Assembly: GCF_902506165.1 (NCBI RefSeq)
Contig: NZ_LR733817.1
Location: 6,045,583-6,109,582 of the forward strand
Length of the DNA stretch: 64,000 nt
Direction of reading: 5' to 3'
Source: Bosea sp. 29B
GTDB taxonomy: Bacteria > Pseudomonadota > Alphaproteobacteria > Rhizobiales > Beijerinckiaceae
The notes below the pieces were generated by a model. The model saw nothing but the letters and a program-made list of their open reading frames with translations. It was not told the origin of the DNA and made no database searches. Both the position numbers and the translations under genes were made by a program. Numbering within the stretch: the stretch's first letter is position 1; the number at the start of each line of letters is the position of its first letter. Shown in pieces: positions 60,941 to 64,000 of the stretch.

Positions 60941-62800
60941 TCACAGTCTCATCAGCACGTCGAGCAACTCCTTGACGGTGGAGATGACGCGTGCGTTGGC
61001 GGCGTAGGCGCTCTGCAACTCGATCAGCGTCGACATTTCCTGATCGACATTGACCTTGGTGTCCTCGAGGAAACGGCTTTGCACCGAGGAGAAGGCGACC
61101 TGCTGACCCTCGTCGAGGCGCTTGGCCTGCTCGCTCGCCTGGCCCTGCCCGGCGACGACGCGCTGGACCAGGCTGGAAACCGTGCCGGTCGAGGTCGCGG
61201 TCGAGCCGTCGAAGCCGGTCGCATTGGTGAAGCTGCGCTGGCTCGAGGTCAGCCGGTCGTAGAGGAATTTCGGCCGGGTCACGTCGCCCTGCGGCGTCGC
61301 CGGGCTGGTATTGTAGATGACGAGCCGCGAGCGGTCGGCGACCAGATCCGGATTGACGGCGATGCGCGAGGCGAAGCCAACCGCCTGCGCCCCACCCTCA
61401 TAGGAGCCGGTATAGGCGGCATTGTTGCGCCCGGCATCGACGAAGAACGGCATCTCGGCCGTGCCGCCGGTCAGCGAGGTCTGGGTCGGGCGCGCGGTCA
61501 GTCCGGCGACGTCGCGCGTCGCGCTGCCGACCACGCGCAGCGTCGAACCGGTGTTGGACACGGTGAAGCCGGCGCCGACGGCTGCCTGGATCTGCGTCGC
61601 GACCGAGGCCGGGCCGCCGGAGAAGTCGATGCCGATGACGCGGTTGTTGGCATCGCCCTGGGCCGAGGCGGGCAAGGGCAGCGACGTCGCCGAGTCGACG
61701 CGCACGAAGGTGAAGCGCTGCGTCTGCCCGCTGGGCGGGATCTTGTAGTCCAGCGTCACCGAATTGCCGGCAGCCAGCCCGCTGAGGTCGACGTCGAAGC
61801 CGTTGAAGCCGCCGGCCGTGACCGCTGTGCCGGCAATCTCGCGATCCGACAGCGCGCTGGAGAGCTGGGCGGCGATCTCGTCGAGCTGCGCCTGTGCCTT
61901 CACCAGCGTCTTGTCGCGCAGTTCGACCAGCGCACCGATCTCGCCGGAGCGGAAGGTGTTGTTGGCGATCGCGTCGAAGGCGTTGCCGTTCAGGTCTCGG
62001 GCGACGATCGTGCCGACAGTCCGCTTGGTCGGGTCGCTGCTCCATTGCGATTGCGGCCCGATATTGGCGCGCGCGTCGACCTCGAACTTGACCGTCGGGC
62101 GGCCGTCGAAGAGCTGCGTCCCCGAGGCGGTGGTGATGCTGAGCGAGCCGTTCGGCCGCTCGTCGGTGCGGATCTCGACGTATTGCGAGAGCTCGGAAAC
62201 GATGCGGTCGCGCTGGTCGCGCAGATCCGCCGTGCCAGAGGTCTGCTGGGCGTTGACGATCCGCGCATTGACGTTGGTCAGCTGGTCGAGCAGCTCGTTG
62301 ACGCGTGTGACCCCCGAGCCGATGCCGGCCTCGGCCTGTGAGCGCTGCTGCTGGACGCCATCCGACAGCCCGCGCAGCCGGTTGGCGAGCTGGCTCGCCG
62401 CATCGAGCACGGCGGTGCGGTTGGTGTAGGAGGACGGGTCGTTCTGCAGCGCCTGCAACGAATTGGTGAAGGTGCTGTACATCGAGTCCAGCGCCGTCTT
62501 GCTGCCAGGAGCACCATAGAGCTGGTCGAGATTGGCGAAGACCTGGGCGCGGGTCGAGGTATAGGACGCGCCCGAGCTCTCCTGCAGAAGCTGGTGCTGG
62601 ACGATGCGGTCGAGCAGCCGCTGGACGTTGGGATTGCTGACCCCGACAGTGCCGCCGCTGATCGAGTCGACGCTCGAGACATTGCGCCGGACATAGCCCG
62701 GCGTGCCGGCATTGGCGACGTTCTGCGAGACGACGCCGATGCCGATCTGGGCGCTGTTCAGCCCGGAAATCGAAGTGCCGAGTGCGGTGTTGAGACCCAT
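60941..62800 (-). CDS. flgK: hook-associated protein FlgK
   Basis: First hook-filament junction protein. It has 619 residues from ATG 62800, which has AGGAG 6 bases upstream; a TTG two codons earlier is less likely. Seen: the N-terminal GLNTALGTSISGLNSAQIGI and VVSQNVANAGTPGYVRR, then TYSTFTNSLQALQNDPSS-like and VNELLDQLTNVNARI segments, and the C-terminal VNVDQEMSTLIELQSAYAAN and ARVISTVKELLDVLMRL helices. Co-directional with flgE upstream (77-base gap with a hairpin at 62839) and flgL downstream. Confidence 0.95.
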   Translation of the reverse strand: MGLNTALGTSISGLNSAQIGIGVVSQNVANAGTPGYVRRNVSSVDSISGGTVGVSNPNVQRLLDRIVQHQLLQESSGASYTSTRAQVFANLDQLYGAPGSKTALDSMYSTFTNSLQALQNDPSSYTNRTAVLDAASQLANRLRGLSDGVQQQRSQAEAGIGSGVTRVNELLDQLTNVNARIVNAQQTSGTADLRDQRDRIVSELSQYVEIRTDERPNGSLSITTASGTQLFDGRPTVKFEVDARANIGPQSQWSSDPTKRTVGTIVARDLNGNAFDAIANNTFRSGEIGALVELRDKTLVKAQAQLDEIAAQLSSALSDREIAGTAVTAGGFNGFDVDLSGLAAGNSVTLDYKIPPSGQTQRFTFVRVDSATSLPLPASAQGDANNRVIGIDFSGGPASVATQIQAAVGAGFTVSNTGSTLRVVGSATRDVAGLTARPTQTSLTGGTAEMPFFVDAGRNNAAYTGSYEGGAQAVGFASRIAVNPDLVADRSRLVIYNTSPATPQGDVTRPKFLYDRLTSSQRSFTNATGFDGSTATSTGTVSSLVQRVVAGQGQASEQAKRLDEGQQVAFSSVQSRFLEDTKVNVDQEMSTLIELQSAYAANARVISTVKELLDVLMRL

Positions 62801-62838
62801 CGTCAACTCCTGTCGTCTTTGGCTCTTGTTCTTTGGCC

Positions 62839-62854
62839 CGGCCCTTCTGGGCCG
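62839..62854 (-). other. intercistronic hairpin between flgE and flgK
   Basis: Perfect 6-base-pair stem CGGCCC/GGGCCG (62839-62844 with 62849-62854) and a 4-base loop in the 77-base gap. On the minus strand it has no T-run after it, so it is not a full terminator; it may set the ratio of hook to junction protein. Confidence 0.3.
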
Positions 62855-62877
62855 TCAGGCCAGGCTGCTTTCAGCGC

Positions 62878-64000
62878 TCAGCGGATGATGTTGAAGACGT
62901 CGCGCAGCATCTCCTGCGCCGTCGAGATCACCTTGGTGTTGGCCGAATAGGCCTGCTGGGTGACGATCATCTTCGAGAACTCGTCGGCGATGTCGGTGTT
63001 GGACTGCTCGACATTGCCGCCGATCAGCGCCGCGGTGCCGAGGCCGACGATCGGAGCGCCCGACTCGATCGTCTCCTCGAAGGCGCCGCCATCGAGACGC
63101 TTCAGCGCATTGCCTGCGTTGAAGCGGGCGACCGCGATCTGCGCCAGCGGCACGACCTGGCCGTTGCTGAAGGTACCGATCACCTGGCCCTCGTTCGAGA
63201 TCGAGACCCGGTCGAGCGTGCCGGCGGTGTAGCCGTTCTGGCGGATGCTGCGGGCGTCGATCTGGCCGCTGGTATCGCCGTTCTGGGTCAGGCTGGTGCC
63301 GTTGGTGACGATGCTGATTGGCGCGGTGGCGGGCGAGATGGCGTTTCCGCCGATGGTCATGGGCGGGATTGTGATGTTGCCGCTGGCCGGCGCCGTCATC
63401 TTGCCGGTGTTGTCGAAGGTGATGTCAGTGTTGACGTTGCGGTAGGCGACGGTCGCACCGGTCGCGCCGGTGTTTTCGGCGATGAACAGGTTCCAGGTGT
63501 CGGGGGTGGCGCCAGCGGCATTGCTGACCTTGGCCCAGCGCAGCTCGACGCTGGTTGCCTTGCCGAGCGTATCGTAGACCGTGACCGAGCCGCCGGGGAT
63601 CGAGCGGTTGAGGAAGGTGGTCAGGTCGCTGCCCACCACCGTGCCGGTACCGCCCGACGCGGTCGTGCTGGGGTTGGTGCCGAAGCCCGTACCTGCATTC
63701 AGGAGCTCGGAGCCGGGTGTCGTCGAAACGGCGCTGTTCGTCTTCGGATAGGCCGGGATGTTGGCGCTGTATTCGATCTGGGTCGTCGCCTTGGCCGGGA
63801 ACTGATCCTTGGTGATGCGCAGCACATCGGGCTGGCTGCCGATAATCTGGCCGGTGACGGGGTCGATCTTCTGGCCCTTGAGGTAGTAGCCGGCGCCATT
63901 GACGAGGTAGCCGTCAGCGTCGAAGTCGAAATCGCCGCGGCGGGTATAGAGATTGCTGTTGGAGAATTGGGTCGAAGCCCCGACGCCGCTCTTGCGCTGA
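62878..64000 (-). CDS. flgE: flagellar hook protein FlgE (5' part outside the window)
   Basis: Subunit of the hook, the flexible joint. The frame is open to the right edge without a stop, so the N-terminal part with the SGL..N.A NNIAN signature is missing; about 373 residues are visible. Seen: NLYTRRGDFDFDADGYLVNG, GYYLKGQKIDPVTG, TTFLNRSIPGGSVTVYDTLG, the NEGQVIGTFSNGQVVPLAQI segment, VGLGTAALIGGNVEQSNTDI, and the C-terminal IVTQQAYSANTKVISTAQEM, LRDVFNII helix. It is upstream of flgK and flgL on the same strand. The FlgE call over other hook-basal proteins rests on length and on the FSNGQ module. Confidence 0.92.
   Translation of the reverse strand, partial: QRKSGVGASTQFSNSNLYTRRGDFDFDADGYLVNGAGYYLKGQKIDPVTGQIIGSQPDVLRITKDQFPAKATTQIEYSANIPAYPKTNSAVSTTPGSELLNAGTGFGTNPSTTASGGTGTVVGSDLTTFLNRSIPGGSVTVYDTLGKATSVELRWAKVSNAAGATPDTWNLFIAENTGATGATVAYRNVNTDITFDNTGKMTAPASGNITIPPMTIGGNAISPATAPISIVTNGTSLTQNGDTSGQIDARSIRQNGYTAGTLDRVSISNEGQVIGTFSNGQVVPLAQIAVARFNAGNALKRLDGGAFEETIESGAPIVGLGTAALIGGNVEQSNTDIADEFSKMIVTQQAYSANTKVISTAQEMLRDVFNIIR

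Overview
The window is high-GC DNA from an alphaproteobacterium of the order Hyphomicrobiales, most likely Bosea or a close relative (Boseaceae/Methylobacteriaceae side). This is inferred from the gene set: an alphaproteobacterial flagellar cluster with FliX, FlbT, FlaF, a MotE-like protein and a DUF6468 protein; a CckA kinase directly behind flhB; the recA-alaS and icd neighbourhood; a GAAC-N7-GAAC type SOS box; and CtrA-type TTAA-N7-TTAA sites. No rRNA, tRNA, CRISPR array, insertion sequence or integrase was seen. No stretch longer than about 300 bases lacks a gene; the larger intergenic gaps (230-290 bases) hold the regulatory sites, repeats and terminators listed.

Layout. 1-3.8 kb: the 3' end of a catabolic or uptake operon (two LIV-type ABC ATPases, two tandem VOC proteins, a class II aldolase-like protein). 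4.0-10.6 kb: flagellar block A, with flgF-flgG-flgA-flgH on the minus strand divergent from fliL-fliM-DUF6468-motE on the plus strand. 10.6-14.3 kb: an accessory insert (Bug-type binding protein, CnbZ-like deaminase, divergent LysR regulator, and an AT-rich orphan membrane protein). 14.5-23.8 kb: flagellar block B, with a large secreted TPR protein, fliO-fliP (minus), and flgB-flgC-fliE-fliQ-fliR-flhB (plus). 23.9-26.4 kb: the hybrid kinase CckA. 26.5-38.2 kb: housekeeping and accessory genes (methyltransferase, RND efflux adaptor and pump, a SnoaL-like protein, enoyl-CoA hydratase/DUF1330 with a divergent TetR, two small membrane proteins, three Tad-like pseudopilin/vWA genes). 38.4-50.2 kb: recA, alaS, an ion channel with a secreted partner, GFA protein, methyltransferase with divergent TetR, icd, SDR, a 2,4'-dihydroxyacetophenone dioxygenase-like cupin, and a secreted alpha/beta hydrolase. 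50.2-64 kb: flagellar block C, with fliX (minus) divergent from flgI, a rod-binding protein, a FlgN-like protein and a FlaG-like protein, then three flagellins, flbT, flaF, and flgE-flgK-flgL on the minus strand. flgE runs off the right edge.

How it works together. The flagellar blocks supply rod (FlgB, FlgC, FlgF, FlgG, FliE), export gate (FliO, FliP, FliQ, FliR, FlhB), switch (FliM), rings (FlgH, FlgI and the chaperone FlgA), hook and junction proteins (FlgE, FlgK, FlgL), filament (three flagellins) and regulators (FliX, FlbT, FlaF). Sites matching or nearly matching the CtrA box stand before fliL, the TPR gene, fliO/flgB, fliX/flgI and flagellin 3, and the gene for CckA, the kinase at the top of the CtrA pathway, lies behind flhB. 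This suggests that cell-cycle-type control of motility is written into the cluster.

The points most worth a second look are the first operon, where one VOC paralogue lacks all three metal ligands and the aldolase-like protein lacks all three zinc ligands; the duplicated flagellin transcription unit with a hairpin that encloses the ribosome binding site; the network of CtrA sites; and the AT-rich orphan membrane gene.
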